Below are positions 51,830 through 61,216 of a stretch of 64,000 nucleotides of DNA, one piece after another (position 1 is the stretch's first letter; each line of letters starts with the position of its first letter). This stretch comes from Lachnospiraceae bacterium JLR.KK002 (GTDB lineage: Bacteria > Bacillota > Clostridia > Lachnospirales > Lachnospiraceae): NCBI GenBank assembly GCA_036941025.1, contig JAYMNP010000001.1, positions 992,001-1,056,000 on the forward strand, read 5' to 3'. Both the position numbers and the translations under genes were made by a program. The notes beneath the pieces were generated by a model, which was given only the letters and a program-made list of their open reading frames with translations, made no database searches and was not told where the DNA came from.

Positions 51830-52672
51830 ATGAATGAGAAAGTGTCGAAATACACGATAAAGGACAGTGTATTTACATCTCTGTTCAGGGAAAAGAAATA
51901 CCTGATACAGTTATACAGAGCAATTCATCCGGAGGATGCGGAGGCCACAGAAGATGATCTGAAGGATGTTACGGTCAGCAATGTACTGGTAAATGATATC
52001 TATAATGATGTGGGGTTCAGAGTAGGAAGAAGGTTATTAATTCTGATAGAATGCCAGTCCACATGGACGCCCAATATTATATTCAGGGCTTTGATGTATC
52101 TGGTACAGACATACCGGGAATATTTCAGGGAAACCAGACAGGACATATATAAAAGCAGGAAACTGGAAATCCCCCGGCCGGAATTATATGTGATTTATAC
52201 AGGAGAGAGGAAGAAAAGGCCGGAAGAGATTAGTTTTTCAGAGGAATTTTTTGGAGGAGAGGAGATTTGTCTGGATGTAAAAGTCAGGATGATATACGAT
52301 GGCCGGGATGGAGATATAATAAATCAGTATGTGTCGTTTACCAGAGTGTGCAGGGAACAGGTGGAGATTTATGGAAGGACAGGGAAAGCCATAAAAGAAA
52401 CCATCCGGATTTGCAAGGACAGAGATGTACTGAAAGATTATCTGGAAAGCAGAGAACAGGAGGTGCTGGATATGTTGATGGAACTGTATGACCAGGAAGA
52501 AGTAATCAAATCATATGTGGAAAGTGAGAAATATGAAGCCGAAAATGCAATAAAAATGGAAACAGCAAAGAGGATGCTGGAAGATGGAACATTTTCAATG
52601 GATAAAATAGCTAAATTTTCCGACCTTCCAATAGAAGTTGTCCGGGAACTGGCAGGTTTGCAGTCTGTATAG
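51830..52672 (+). CDS. Rpn-family-like nuclease, third intact copy
   Basis: 280 residues from ATG 51830 (a TTG 21 nt earlier is less likely). Family pattern: KDSVFTSLFREKKYLIQLYR at the N-terminus, NVLVNDIYNDVGFRVG, RRLLILIECQSTWTPN with the E-x-Q of the PD-(D/E)XK core, and a C-terminal ETAKRMLEDGTFSMDKIA tail. Resembles the Rpn and DUF4351-like nuclease group. Intact and followed by a degraded tandem copy. Role in recombination or defence is inferred from family only. Confidence 0.7.
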   Translation: MNEKVSKYTIKDSVFTSLFREKKYLIQLYRAIHPEDAEATEDDLKDVTVSNVLVNDIYNDVGFRVGRRLLILIECQSTWTPNIIFRALMYLVQTYREYFRETRQDIYKSRKLEIPRPELYVIYTGERKKRPEEISFSEEFFGGEEICLDVKVRMIYDGRDGDIINQYVSFTRVCREQVEIYGRTGKAIKETIRICKDRDVLKDYLESREQEVLDMLMELYDQEEVIKSYVESEKYEAENAIKMETAKRMLEDGTFSMDKIAKFSDLPIEVVRELAGLQSV

Positions 52673-52724
52673 AGAAAAATCCGACAATACTGCCGGATGG
52701 AAAAGATTTCTGATTATTAGAATA

Positions 52725-53367
52725 GTAATATTGTTATAGGAAAAGGACTGTACGGGAGCTGAAATGATTGGAAGGGAAAGAAGAAAAACCTGATACAGTT
52801 ATACAGAGCAATTCATCCGGAGGATATGGAAGTCACAGAAGATGATCTGAAAGATGTTACGGTTTTATATTCAGGGCTTTGATGTATCTGGTACAGACAT
52901 ACCGGGAATATTTCAGGGAAACCAGACAGGACATATATAAAAGCAGAAAACTGGAAATCCCCCGGCCGGAATTATATGTGATTTATACAGGAGAGAGGGA
53001 GAAAAGGCCGGAAGAGATTAGTTTTTTAGAGGAGTTTTCTGGAGGAGATTTAGTCTGGATGTAAAAGTCAGGATGATATACGATGGCCGGGATGGAGATA
53101 TAATAAATCAGTATGTGTCATTTACCAGAGTATGCGAGGAACAGGTGGAAATATATGTTGATGGAACTGTATGACCAGGAAGAAGTAATCAAATCATATG
53201 TGGAAAGTGAAAGATATGAGGCGGCAGAAGAGGCTGAAAATGCAGCAAAAGTGGAAACAGCAAAGAGACTTCTGAAAATGGGAAAGCTCACTGTTGAAGA
53301 TATAGCTGTTGGTTCCGGTCTTACTGTTGAGGAAGTAGAGGAACTGGCAGGTTTTCAGTCTGTATAG
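52725..53367 (+). pseudogene. Deletion-degraded tandem copy of the Rpn gene
   Basis: Begins with the same leader (GGAAAAGGACTGTACGGGAG) as the gene upstream and keeps blocks of it at high identity, but at least three internal deletions break the frame: the start segment, the block after DVTV, and the block after EEQVE are gone. Remaining pieces include YLVQTYREYFRETRQDIYKS and a C-terminal ETAKRLLKMGKLTVEDIAVG. Fragments 52879-53064 and 53113-53367 remain open. Confidence 0.8.
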
Positions 53368-53412
53368 AAAAAATTGGATTTATTGTAGCAATATCTGCAA
53401 AAGGAGAACGAC

Positions 53413-53874
53413 ATGACAAATTATAAAATTTATCATGGAAGCAATGTAATCGTGAGCAGACCTGAAATTATGATAAATGGGCATTATAAAGATTTTGGAT
53501 ACGGGTTTTATTGTACGAATCTGGAGAAACAGGCAAAACGATGGGCATTGACAAGACATGGAGAATCTATTGTAAACCATTACTCCTATACAAAAAATGA
53601 CAGGTTAAAAATATGCATTTTCCAGCAGATGACAGAAGAATGGCTGCAGTTTGTTGTCAATTGCAGGAGAGGAATAGAACATCAGTATGATATTGTGGAG
53701 GGGCCGATGGCCGATGATCAGATATGGGATTATGTAGAGGAGTTTATGGAAAACAATATTTCAAAAGCAGCATTCTGGGAATTGGTAAAGTTTAAATACC
53801 CCACTCATCAAATTGTGTTCTGTACAGAATCTGCACTGAATACTCTGACCTTTGAAGGGAGCATAAAATTATGA
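53413..53874 (+). CDS. DUF3990-family protein, possible ADP-ribosyltransferase-fold toxin
   Basis: 153 residues after AAAGGAG. The DUF3990 opening KIYHGSNVIVSRPEI and DFGYGFYCTNLEKQAKRWA are clear, with VFCTESALNTLTFEG at the end. The family shares the fold of ADP-ribosyltransferases and is often encoded with a small partner. Here the partner overlaps by 4 nt. Toxin activity is plausible but unproven. Confidence 0.75.
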   Translation: MTNYKIYHGSNVIVSRPEIMINGHYKDFGYGFYCTNLEKQAKRWALTRHGESIVNHYSYTKNDRLKICIFQQMTEEWLQFVVNCRRGIEHQYDIVEGPMADDQIWDYVEEFMENNISKAAFWELVKFKYPTHQIVFCTESALNTLTFEGSIKL

Positions 53875-54341
53875 AAAACCGCTATTTCGCAGATGAAGAG
53901 ATAGAGAGTAATGATTTATATTTTATATGCTATATGATTGAGCGTGTTGCAAGGAAATTGCATCAGAAAAATAAGTATGTGGTAAATAAAATTGGTAAAG
54001 ATGAAATGTATCATTTAATCAGCGTTGCAAATGTACTTCATGCAGAAAATCCGTTATCTGTGGAAGATGAGTGGATTGCGTCCTATCATCTTCAGGACGG
54101 AGAGTTTGACGTGTTAAGGGTTGAAAAAGAACTGGTATCCCATGTGCCCACTGCCACACAGATGGGAAGGGTCTACAAGAGGTTGATCAGAGATACATCC
54201 CAGCAGGATGAGGATTACGTGGAAGGAATTTTCCGAGTTTATAATCATGAAATCTGTGACGTGCTGGATAACTATAACTGCAGCGCATATTTTGAGCCGT
54301 CTTATGTGATAGCAAGAGCGTATTTTGCAGGAGGGTTCTGA
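53871..54341 (+). CDS. Partner protein of the DUF3990 gene
   Basis: 156 residues, overlapping the DUF3990 stop by 4 nt. Helical N-terminus (DLYFICYMIERVARKLHQK), then YVVNKIGKDEMYHLISVANV, AENPLSVEDEWI, MGRVYKRLI and YNCSAYFEPSYVIARAY. This layout recurs beside DUF3990 and DUF3791 genes in Lachnospiraceae. Probable neutralising or targeting partner; inference from gene pairing. Confidence 0.65.
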   Translation: MKNRYFADEEIESNDLYFICYMIERVARKLHQKNKYVVNKIGKDEMYHLISVANVLHAENPLSVEDEWIASYHLQDGEFDVLRVEKELVSHVPTATQMGRVYKRLIRDTSQQDEDYVEGIFRVYNHEICDVLDNYNCSAYFEPSYVIARAYFAGGF

Positions 54342-54472
54342 ATCTGGACATAATTTTTGCAGGTGCTGAAGACAGATACCCCGCAGGCGTCTGTTGGTTT
54401 ATTGTCCGCGGGAATAAAAGCAGGATTCACAGAGATGTGTTCTCCTGCTTTTTACATACCCCTTAACGACCA

Positions 54473-55561
54473 TTACCTCATCAGACATTCCGCCAGCCTG
54501 TCATTCATGTCCCGGCTCATGAAGCAGAACCGGATATAACGGTTATCCAGAAAGGGGAAAGTGGAGCAGTCCCGAATCATCATTTTCTCCCGGATAGCCC
54601 GGTCGAACAGTTCTCCGGAGGTCATGGAATCCGACAGCAGGCGCACCAGTATAAAATTGCCGCTGGGAGGATAGGTTTTGAACCGGGGATCTTCGGAAAA
54701 GATTCGGTGAATCCGGGCTCGCTCAGCAGAAATCAGGCTTCTGGTCTTCTGAATATAATCGGTATCCCGGAACATAAGTTCTCCGGCAATTACAGCCAGA
54801 GAATTAATGGTCCAGGGATTCTTCCGGGTGTTGACCGCTTTGATAAAGTCCCGGTTTCCGGTTACCGCATAGCCCAGCCGGAGACCGGGAGCTGCAAAGA
54901 ATTTGGAAGTTCCCCGCAGAATCACAATGTTATTGTAGAAAGCGGTGAGGGGAACAGAGGTAATTTCCTCATAGTTGTCGGCGAATTCCACATAAGTTTC
55001 GTCCACCATCACAAAAATATCGTTTTGCTTGCATACGTCCAGAATCCAGCGCATGGTTTTGCGGGAAATGGCGCCGGAAGTTGGATTATTTGGATTACAG
55101 ATAACCAGAAAATCAATGCTTTCGTTGAGCTGAGAAGTAAAATGTTCCACATCCAGTTTAAAGTCCAGTTCCTCCTTCAGGGGATAATAAAGGCATGTGC
55201 CGCCCCCCAGTGCAATTTCCCTCTCGTATTCTGAATAGGTGGGGCCGATAATCAGAGCTTTTTTCGGGTGTTCAATCTGAATAAACAGAGAAATCAGCTC
55301 CGTGGAACCATTTCCCATGAGAATGGATTCATAATCCGTATCCAGATATGCTCCGATACATTTACGCAGGGAGAGATATTCCCGGTCCGGATAGGTGCTG
55401 ATGGCGTCAATATGGCTGGCCAGAGTTTCCCGCAGCAGGGGCGAAATCCCCAGAGGGTTCACATTGGCGCTGAAGCTGGTAATTTCTTCTTTGCGGATAC
55501 CGTAAATCTGTTCAATTTTTTCCAAATCACTTCCGTGAAAATGATCCTTATGCTGTAACAT
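54473..55561 (-). CDS. PLP-dependent aminotransferase, CobD/HisC-like
   Basis: 362 residues from the ATG at 55561 with GGAGG upstream. Fold-type I motifs: SFSANVNPLGISPLL, MGNGSTELISLF, VICNPNNPTSG, VDETYVEF, and the PLP lysine in LRGTSKFFAAPGLRLGY. The opening (HFHGSDLEKIEQIYGI) is like L-threonine-phosphate decarboxylase (CobD) used for the cobalamin aminopropanol arm, but HisC-type aminotransferase activity is also possible. No cobalamin genes adjoin it. Divergent from the DUF5717 operon. Confidence 0.8.
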   Translation of the reverse strand: MLQHKDHFHGSDLEKIEQIYGIRKEEITSFSANVNPLGISPLLRETLASHIDAISTYPDREYLSLRKCIGAYLDTDYESILMGNGSTELISLFIQIEHPKKALIIGPTYSEYEREIALGGGTCLYYPLKEELDFKLDVEHFTSQLNESIDFLVICNPNNPTSGAISRKTMRWILDVCKQNDIFVMVDETYVEFADNYEEITSVPLTAFYNNIVILRGTSKFFAAPGLRLGYAVTGNRDFIKAVNTRKNPWTINSLAVIAGELMFRDTDYIQKTRSLISAERARIHRIFSEDPRFKTYPPSGNFILVRLLSDSMTSGELFDRAIREKMMIRDCSTFPFLDNRYIRFCFMSRDMNDRLAECLMR

Positions 55562-55668
55562 AAATTTCCTCCAAAAATGTTTACACAAATGTTTGAATGG
55601 TTTATAATTAATACAATTGATATTATAACGAATACACACAAAAAAGCAACCACAAAGCAGGTGACGAT

Positions 55669-58600
55669 TTGCAGAAGAAATTAGAGGAACTGGCAGCCGG
55701 GAACTGCGGCAGCAATGCTTCCATTCTTCAGTTTTCCGCGGAGAAGCTGGAATTTGAAGTGGTGGAGGGAACCGATTATACAGGTGAATTTTCCATGGAA
55801 AGCACCAGCGAGATGCCGGTAAACGGTATTATCTATTCCTCCAGTCCAAGGATGGAGTGTCATAATCCAAAGTTTCAGGGAGTAAAAATTACGCAGACAT
55901 TTGAATTTCACAGCGAGGGCCTCACAGAAGGGGATGTGCAGAAGGGCAGTTTTCATATTGTCAGCAATCAGGGGGAATACGACCTTCCTTTTACTGTGTC
56001 TGTTTCCGGCAATTATGCGGACAGCTCCATGGGAAAAATAAAGAGCCTGTTTGAATTTGCCAATCTGGCCGGGAATTCTTATGAGGAAGCAGTGAAGGTT
56101 TTCAGCCAGCCGGAATTTATCCATGTTTTTAAGCCCCAGGAGACGGAAGAACGGCTGATTTACCGGATACTCAGGCGCAGGCCCTGTACTATGGGACAGG
56201 TGGAAGAATTTTTAATAGCCGTCCGGAAAAAGAACCGGGTCACTTTCCGGATTGAGGAAGCCCAACGGGAATTTTCAGGAATCCACGAGCCGGTAAAGCA
56301 GCATATCACGCTGAAAAAAGAAGAATGGGGCCATATTGCCATTGAGGTAATCAGTGATGCGACCTGGCTGCTGCCGGTAAAACATATGATTACTTCCGCA
56401 GACTTTGTGGGCGGCCATGGGCTGGCAGAATATATGATTGAGCCGGAATATCTTCATGCAGGTAAGAATTTCGGCAGAATTACCCTGCAGACGCCATTTC
56501 TGACCAGGAAGGTGGAGCTTGTGGTGGACCAGGGCAGCGGAGATCGGGAATCTTCCCGTCAGATAATCCGCAGGAAACAGGCGGAACTGGTCAGTCTTTA
56601 TATAGATATGGGGATAAAGAAAATCGTAACAGGGGAATGGGCGAAGCAGACGGTAAAGCGGGCGGAAGAACTTATGGCTCTGGAGCCTGACAACCTCTGG
56701 TACCTGCTGGCAAAGGCTCAGGCATTTCTGGTCAACCGGCAGCGGCAGGAAGGGGAATGGGCTCTGGATGCATTTCCCAAACATAAGGTGGACAAAGAAT
56801 CGCCCCTGTATGCCTGGTATATGTATCTGTGCACACTGCGGGAGCCGGAGCCGGTATATGTGAATAAATTAACGGGAAAAATCCGCAGGATATACCACAG
56901 ACATCAGGAAAATAATTTATTGCTGTGGATACTTCTGTTTCTGGACGAAGAATTAAATTACAGCAAAGGCAGAAAGCTGGAAGTAATTGCCAGGCAGATT
57001 GCAACAGGCGGGGAAAGCCCCATACTGTATCTGGAAGCCTGGCGGATTCTGGCCAGGGAGCCCTTTCTGATGTACCGGGCCGATGAATTTGAGCGGAAGG
57101 TACTGAACTGGTCTGTGAAGCATGAAGTCCTGACCAGAGGAATGGCGGAACAGGTCTGTCAGATTGCACCGGAGATTCCGTCATATCATCCCATCTGGTA
57201 TCAGATTCTGTGTGAATGCTACAGGGTATTTCCGGAAAAGGAAATGCTCCACGCCATCTGCAGCTGCTGTATGAAATGGAACTGTTACGGGAAATCTTAC
57301 TGGAGATGGTATCATCAGGGAGTGATTGAAGAGCTGCGCATAGCCGGGATTTATGAAGCCTGGATTCTGTCAGCGGGGAAGCAGCAGTTAAAGAGGATTC
57401 CCAAATCTGCCGTGCTCTATTTCCAGTATCACAATGAACTGGCATATCATCCCCGTACCATACTTTTCCGGACAATCATTGAGAATAAAACGTCCTGGAA
57501 GAATCAGTATCCTCATTATCTGAAAATGATGGAAGAGTTCGCAAAAAAGCAGATTTCTGCGGGCAGAATAGATAAGGATATGGCAGTGATTTATCAGGAA
57601 GTCCTGACGCCGGAGATGATAACCGAGGATTTAGTGGAACCGCTGGCCAGAATCCTGTTTGTGCATAAAGTCAGGTGTAAGGATGCGGGGGCGCTGCGTC
57701 TGGTGGTGCGCCAGCATCCGCTGAAGGCAGAGCAGACGGTTTCGCTGAATCACGGAATGGGTTACGTGAATCTGTACAGCAGTTCATACCAGATTTTGCT
57801 GGAAGATTCCAGAGGCGGGCGGTTTCTTCCGAAAGAAGAGATTTCTGTGACCCCGCTTCTGGACTGTGAAAAATTTCTGGAAAAGGGAATGAACTGTGCG
57901 GAGGAAAAGCTGCCCTGGCTTCTGAAATATTTTGACGGAAAGAAAATATGGCAGACCTTTGAAAAAAAAGACCTGCCATATCTTCAGATACTTATGGATT
58001 CTGAAGCAATCAGTGATGAATACCGGGAGGAGCTGCGGCCTCAGATGATTTCCTGGTATTACTATAATTATACCGGAGCTGAGCTGGATGAGTTTCTGCT
58101 GTCTCTGTCCTTTGAAGGAATGCAGAAGCGGGCAAGAGAGAAAATCATGGAGCTGCTGGTGGCCAGGCGCCATTATCAGCGGGCCTATGACCTGCTGTTA
58201 TCCTATGGATGTGAGAATCTTTCGGCTGCCAAACTGGTGCATGTTGTCTGCCACCAGATGGAACATCTGGAATCGGAAGATGAATCGGATGAATTTTTAC
58301 TTGGCCTGTGCCGGAGTGTTTTTCTGCGGGGCAAATATAATGAGCGGATCCTGAATTACATGTGCAGATTCTTTCATGGGACGCTGGATGAGATGATACA
58401 GCTATGGCAGGCTTCCTGTGATTTTGAACTGGATACTTACAGGCTGGAGGAACGCTGTATCGTACAGTTTCTGTATACGGAAGATTTTTCTCTGAGCGTG
58501 GAGAAAATATTTGAAAGCTATGGGGAAAATCTGGGCCGGGAGACGGTGGTGCAGGCATATCTTTCCTGGATGGCGCATCAGTTTGTCACAAAGGACGCGG

Positions 58601-59208
58601 TGGTGGCGGATTATGTATTTCAGAAAATTTTCCGCCTGCTGCAGGAAGGGCGGGAACTGAATCCGGTGTGCAGAATCGGATTTCTGAAATGGTGCGCTTC
58701 CGGCAGGGAGTTATCTCCGGAAGAAAAGCAGCAGGCAGAGATTATACTGGCGGAATGCAGTGCCAGAGAGTGCTGTTTTGCCTTTTTCCAGACACTTCCG
58801 CCGGAATTTGCCGGAAAATACCTGTATCACGACAGGGTATTTCTGGAATACCGCACCAGTCCGGGCAGCAGAGTTATGCTTTATTATCTTCCGGTGGGAA
58901 GCGAGGACTATGTGGAACTGCAGATGAAGGAAATGTATGACGGAATTTTTGTAAAAGAATTTCTGGTGTTTTACGGGGAGAAGATTCCCTATTATATAAA
59001 AGAGGAAAAAGAGGATACCTGGATGGTAACGGAAAGCGGACAGGTACAGACGCAGGAACTTTGCGTAAATGCAGAGGGAAGCCGCTATGACATTTTAAAT
59101 GATATGATGGTGAGCTGGCAGATAAAGGATGAGGCAACTCTTCTGGAACGGCTGGATGCCTATGGAAGGCTGGATGGAATGATAAGGGAACAGTTCGGTA
59201 TTTTATGA
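55669..59208 (+). CDS. DUF5717-family large protein
   Basis: 1179 residues from a TTG start with AGGTGA ahead. The N-terminus (SILQFSAEKLEFEVVEGTDY and later FHIVSNQGEYDLPFTVSVSG) looks like two beta-sandwich modules; the long middle is helical and may form solenoid repeats; the end (VEKIFESY to GMIREQFGIL) returns to mixed strands. It matches DUF5717, a Lachnospiraceae-type family next to Hsp70/actin-like DUF5716 genes. No enzyme motif is seen. Likely a scaffold or client-binding platform of the four-gene operon. Confidence 0.8.
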   Translation: MQKKLEELAAGNCGSNASILQFSAEKLEFEVVEGTDYTGEFSMESTSEMPVNGIIYSSSPRMECHNPKFQGVKITQTFEFHSEGLTEGDVQKGSFHIVSNQGEYDLPFTVSVSGNYADSSMGKIKSLFEFANLAGNSYEEAVKVFSQPEFIHVFKPQETEERLIYRILRRRPCTMGQVEEFLIAVRKKNRVTFRIEEAQREFSGIHEPVKQHITLKKEEWGHIAIEVISDATWLLPVKHMITSADFVGGHGLAEYMIEPEYLHAGKNFGRITLQTPFLTRKVELVVDQGSGDRESSRQIIRRKQAELVSLYIDMGIKKIVTGEWAKQTVKRAEELMALEPDNLWYLLAKAQAFLVNRQRQEGEWALDAFPKHKVDKESPLYAWYMYLCTLREPEPVYVNKLTGKIRRIYHRHQENNLLLWILLFLDEELNYSKGRKLEVIARQIATGGESPILYLEAWRILAREPFLMYRADEFERKVLNWSVKHEVLTRGMAEQVCQIAPEIPSYHPIWYQILCECYRVFPEKEMLHAICSCCMKWNCYGKSYWRWYHQGVIEELRIAGIYEAWILSAGKQQLKRIPKSAVLYFQYHNELAYHPRTILFRTIIENKTSWKNQYPHYLKMMEEFAKKQISAGRIDKDMAVIYQEVLTPEMITEDLVEPLARILFVHKVRCKDAGALRLVVRQHPLKAEQTVSLNHGMGYVNLYSSSYQILLEDSRGGRFLPKEEISVTPLLDCEKFLEKGMNCAEEKLPWLLKYFDGKKIWQTFEKKDLPYLQILMDSEAISDEYREELRPQMISWYYYNYTGAELDEFLLSLSFEGMQKRAREKIMELLVARRHYQRAYDLLLSYGCENLSAAKLVHVVCHQMEHLESEDESDEFLLGLCRSVFLRGKYNERILNYMCRFFHGTLDEMIQLWQASCDFELDTYRLEERCIVQFLYTEDFSLSVEKIFESYGENLGRETVVQAYLSWMAHQFVTKDAVVADYVFQKIFRLLQEGRELNPVCRIGFLKWCASGRELSPEEKQQAEIILAECSARECCFAFFQTLPPEFAGKYLYHDRVFLEYRTSPGSRVMLYYLPVGSEDYVELQMKEMYDGIFVKEFLVFYGEKIPYYIKEEKEDTWMVTESGQVQTQELCVNAEGSRYDILNDMMVSWQIKDEATLLERLDAYGRLDGMIREQFGIL

Positions 59209-59224
59209 AAGGCAGGTGCAGGAA

Positions 59225-60490
59225 ATGAAGCCGGCAGCAGGAGAATGGTACATAGGAATAGACGCAGGAAGCAGATGGACACAGATAAGCTGTTACCATG
59301 GGAACCTGACGGAGCCGGAAACCCGGAGCACCGTGGCGGGAACAGAACTGTACCGGATTCCCACAGCCATCTGTAAACGCAGAATCAGCGGAAAATGGTG
59401 TTTTGGCGAGGAGGCCAGCCGGATGGCAGAGACCGGAGAAGGGATTTATGTGGACGATTTATTAAATCGTGCTTTAAAAAAAGAAACAATTCTTCTGGAT
59501 AAAGAGTATCAGGCGGAGGACTTATTGTTGGTGTTTTTCCGGAAAGTGCTTCGGATTGCCCTTCCGGCCAAAGGCGTGGAGGCAGTTACCAGGTGCGTGT
59601 TTTCCATAAAAGAGGTGACGGACGAACTGGTGGCCCTGCTGAAGCATATGGGAAGAGAGCTTGGACTCACCGGGCAGCAGCTGGTGGTTCAGGATCATCG
59701 GGAAAGTTTTTATGCCTATGCAGTCTGCCAGGAACCGGAATTATGGCAGTATGACGTGGTGCTGTTTTCCTGCAGCGGCGAGGAAATCTGGATGAAACAT
59801 CTGGTCTGCAATAAGAAAACCCGGCCTGAAATTGCAGAAGTGGAAGAAGTGTGCCTGGGCAGGCTGCCGGAAGACGTGCGGGAATGGGATATTACCTTTG
59901 CCCATATGGTACAGAATGCCATGTCCGGCAGAATTGTATCTTCGGTATATCTGATTGGAAGCGGATTTGAAGGAAACTGGATGAAGGAATCTCTGCAGGT
60001 CATCTGCCGGGGCAAACGGGCTTTTCAGGGGAAAAACCTGTATACCAAAGGGGCCTGTTATGCCGGTATGCTGGAAGTACATCAGGAAGAAGCAGATACA
60101 GTCTATTTCTGTGAATACAAGATTCAGGAGCATATATTTCTGAAAGTGACAAGAGGAGACGATACGGGTTTTTATCCCCTGCTGGAGGCAGGCTGCAACC
60201 GCCATCAGATTGAGAAGAAACTGCGGATTCTTCTGGAAGGAGAGGGAACGCTGGATTTGTGGATGCAGAAACCCGGAAGCCGGGAAGCCAAAATTGAGAG
60301 CCTGGAACTGCCGGAGCTTTTGTCCTCAGACATGGAACGATATCGTCTGTCACTGTCTCTTTATTCCGGCGAAGAAGGAAAAATCCTCTTAAATATAAGA
60401 GATATGGGCTGGGGAGAACTTTTGCCCGGAACCGGCCGGGAATGGGAATATGAGATAGGAGAATGTTATGAGCAGAGTTTGGTTATGTGA
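59225..60490 (+). CDS. DUF5716-family actin/Hsp70-like ATPase protein
   Basis: 421 residues from ATG 59225. The phosphate-1 motif of the actin/Hsp70 fold is at the N-terminus (YIGIDAGSRWTQISCYHG), followed by FGEEASRMAETGEGIYVD. The second half has SSVYLIGSGFEGNWM, like an adenosine motif (GSGF). So it probably binds ATP as a chaperone-like or polymerising switch. It lies 16 nt after DUF5717 and overlaps the TPR gene by 23 nt. Partners and client unknown. Confidence 0.8.
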   Translation: MKPAAGEWYIGIDAGSRWTQISCYHGNLTEPETRSTVAGTELYRIPTAICKRRISGKWCFGEEASRMAETGEGIYVDDLLNRALKKETILLDKEYQAEDLLLVFFRKVLRIALPAKGVEAVTRCVFSIKEVTDELVALLKHMGRELGLTGQQLVVQDHRESFYAYAVCQEPELWQYDVVLFSCSGEEIWMKHLVCNKKTRPEIAEVEEVCLGRLPEDVREWDITFAHMVQNAMSGRIVSSVYLIGSGFEGNWMKESLQVICRGKRAFQGKNLYTKGACYAGMLEVHQEEADTVYFCEYKIQEHIFLKVTRGDDTGFYPLLEAGCNRHQIEKKLRILLEGEGTLDLWMQKPGSREAKIESLELPELLSSDMERYRLSLSLYSGEEGKILLNIRDMGWGELLPGTGREWEYEIGECYEQSLVM

Positions 60491-61214
60491 GGAACTGACA
60501 GCAGAGCATCCGTTTTTCCTGGAAGAAGAAAAGGTGAACCTGTACTCTTTTGAAGAATTGTGCTATTATCTGTATCGGAACACCGGTGTGCTGGAAGAAA
60601 GTTTCTTTAATGAGAGACTCTGTTTCTGGCTGGCGCAGGATGTGGGCCAGCCGGAGCTTTCCGACCGGCTCAGGAGAGGTATTGAGCAGGAACGGAGCGG
60701 CTGTTGGTGTATGGAACAGATTTTAAAAGCCGGAGGGTTTTACAGTTCTGAGGAACTGAAGCAGGTGCTTAAAACTGCGGAGCGGATGGAGCAGAAGACC
60801 CCTCTGGAGCGGGCAAAGCTCCGGGGAGACCGGCTGCTGAGGGCGGAGAAGTACCGGGATGCTGTTTCGGAATACCGCAGAATCCTTGGACAGGCAGATC
60901 AGGACAATGACCCGGTGCTGGGACTGATATGGCATAATATGGGTACCGCCTATGTTCGTCAGATGTTGTTTGCTCCGGCAGCAGAATGTTATGAGACTGC
61001 TTATGCAATAAGTAAAAGAGAAGAAAGCAGAGAATCTTATCTTATGGCCCTGGCCTGCAGGGACGGAAAAGAAATGACCGGTGAGGCGGACAGCCTGACG
61101 GAAGCCAGGCAGAAGCTGACGGAACAGAAACAGGCGGGGAACCGGGCCGGGTATGAGAGGATGATAGAGCGGCTGCTGGAGAATTTTAGATTAGAATACA
61201 GGAAAAGTGAGTAA
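60468..61214 (+). CDS. TPR-containing protein of the DUF5716/5717 operon
   Basis: 248 residues, overlapping DUF5716 by 23 nt. The N-terminal 100 residues are specific to this operon type (LYSFEELCYYLYRNTGVLEE). Residues about 120-200 hold TPR-like helices: RGDRLLRAEKYRDAVSEYRR and WHNMGTAYVRQMLFAPAAEC. Probably an adaptor linking the Hsp70-like protein with the other members. Next gene follows by 2 nt. Confidence 0.75.
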   Translation: MSRVWLCEELTAEHPFFLEEEKVNLYSFEELCYYLYRNTGVLEESFFNERLCFWLAQDVGQPELSDRLRRGIEQERSGCWCMEQILKAGGFYSSEELKQVLKTAERMEQKTPLERAKLRGDRLLRAEKYRDAVSEYRRILGQADQDNDPVLGLIWHNMGTAYVRQMLFAPAAECYETAYAISKREESRESYLMALACRDGKEMTGEADSLTEARQKLTEQKQAGNRAGYERMIERLLENFRLEYRKSE

Positions 61215-61216
61215 AA

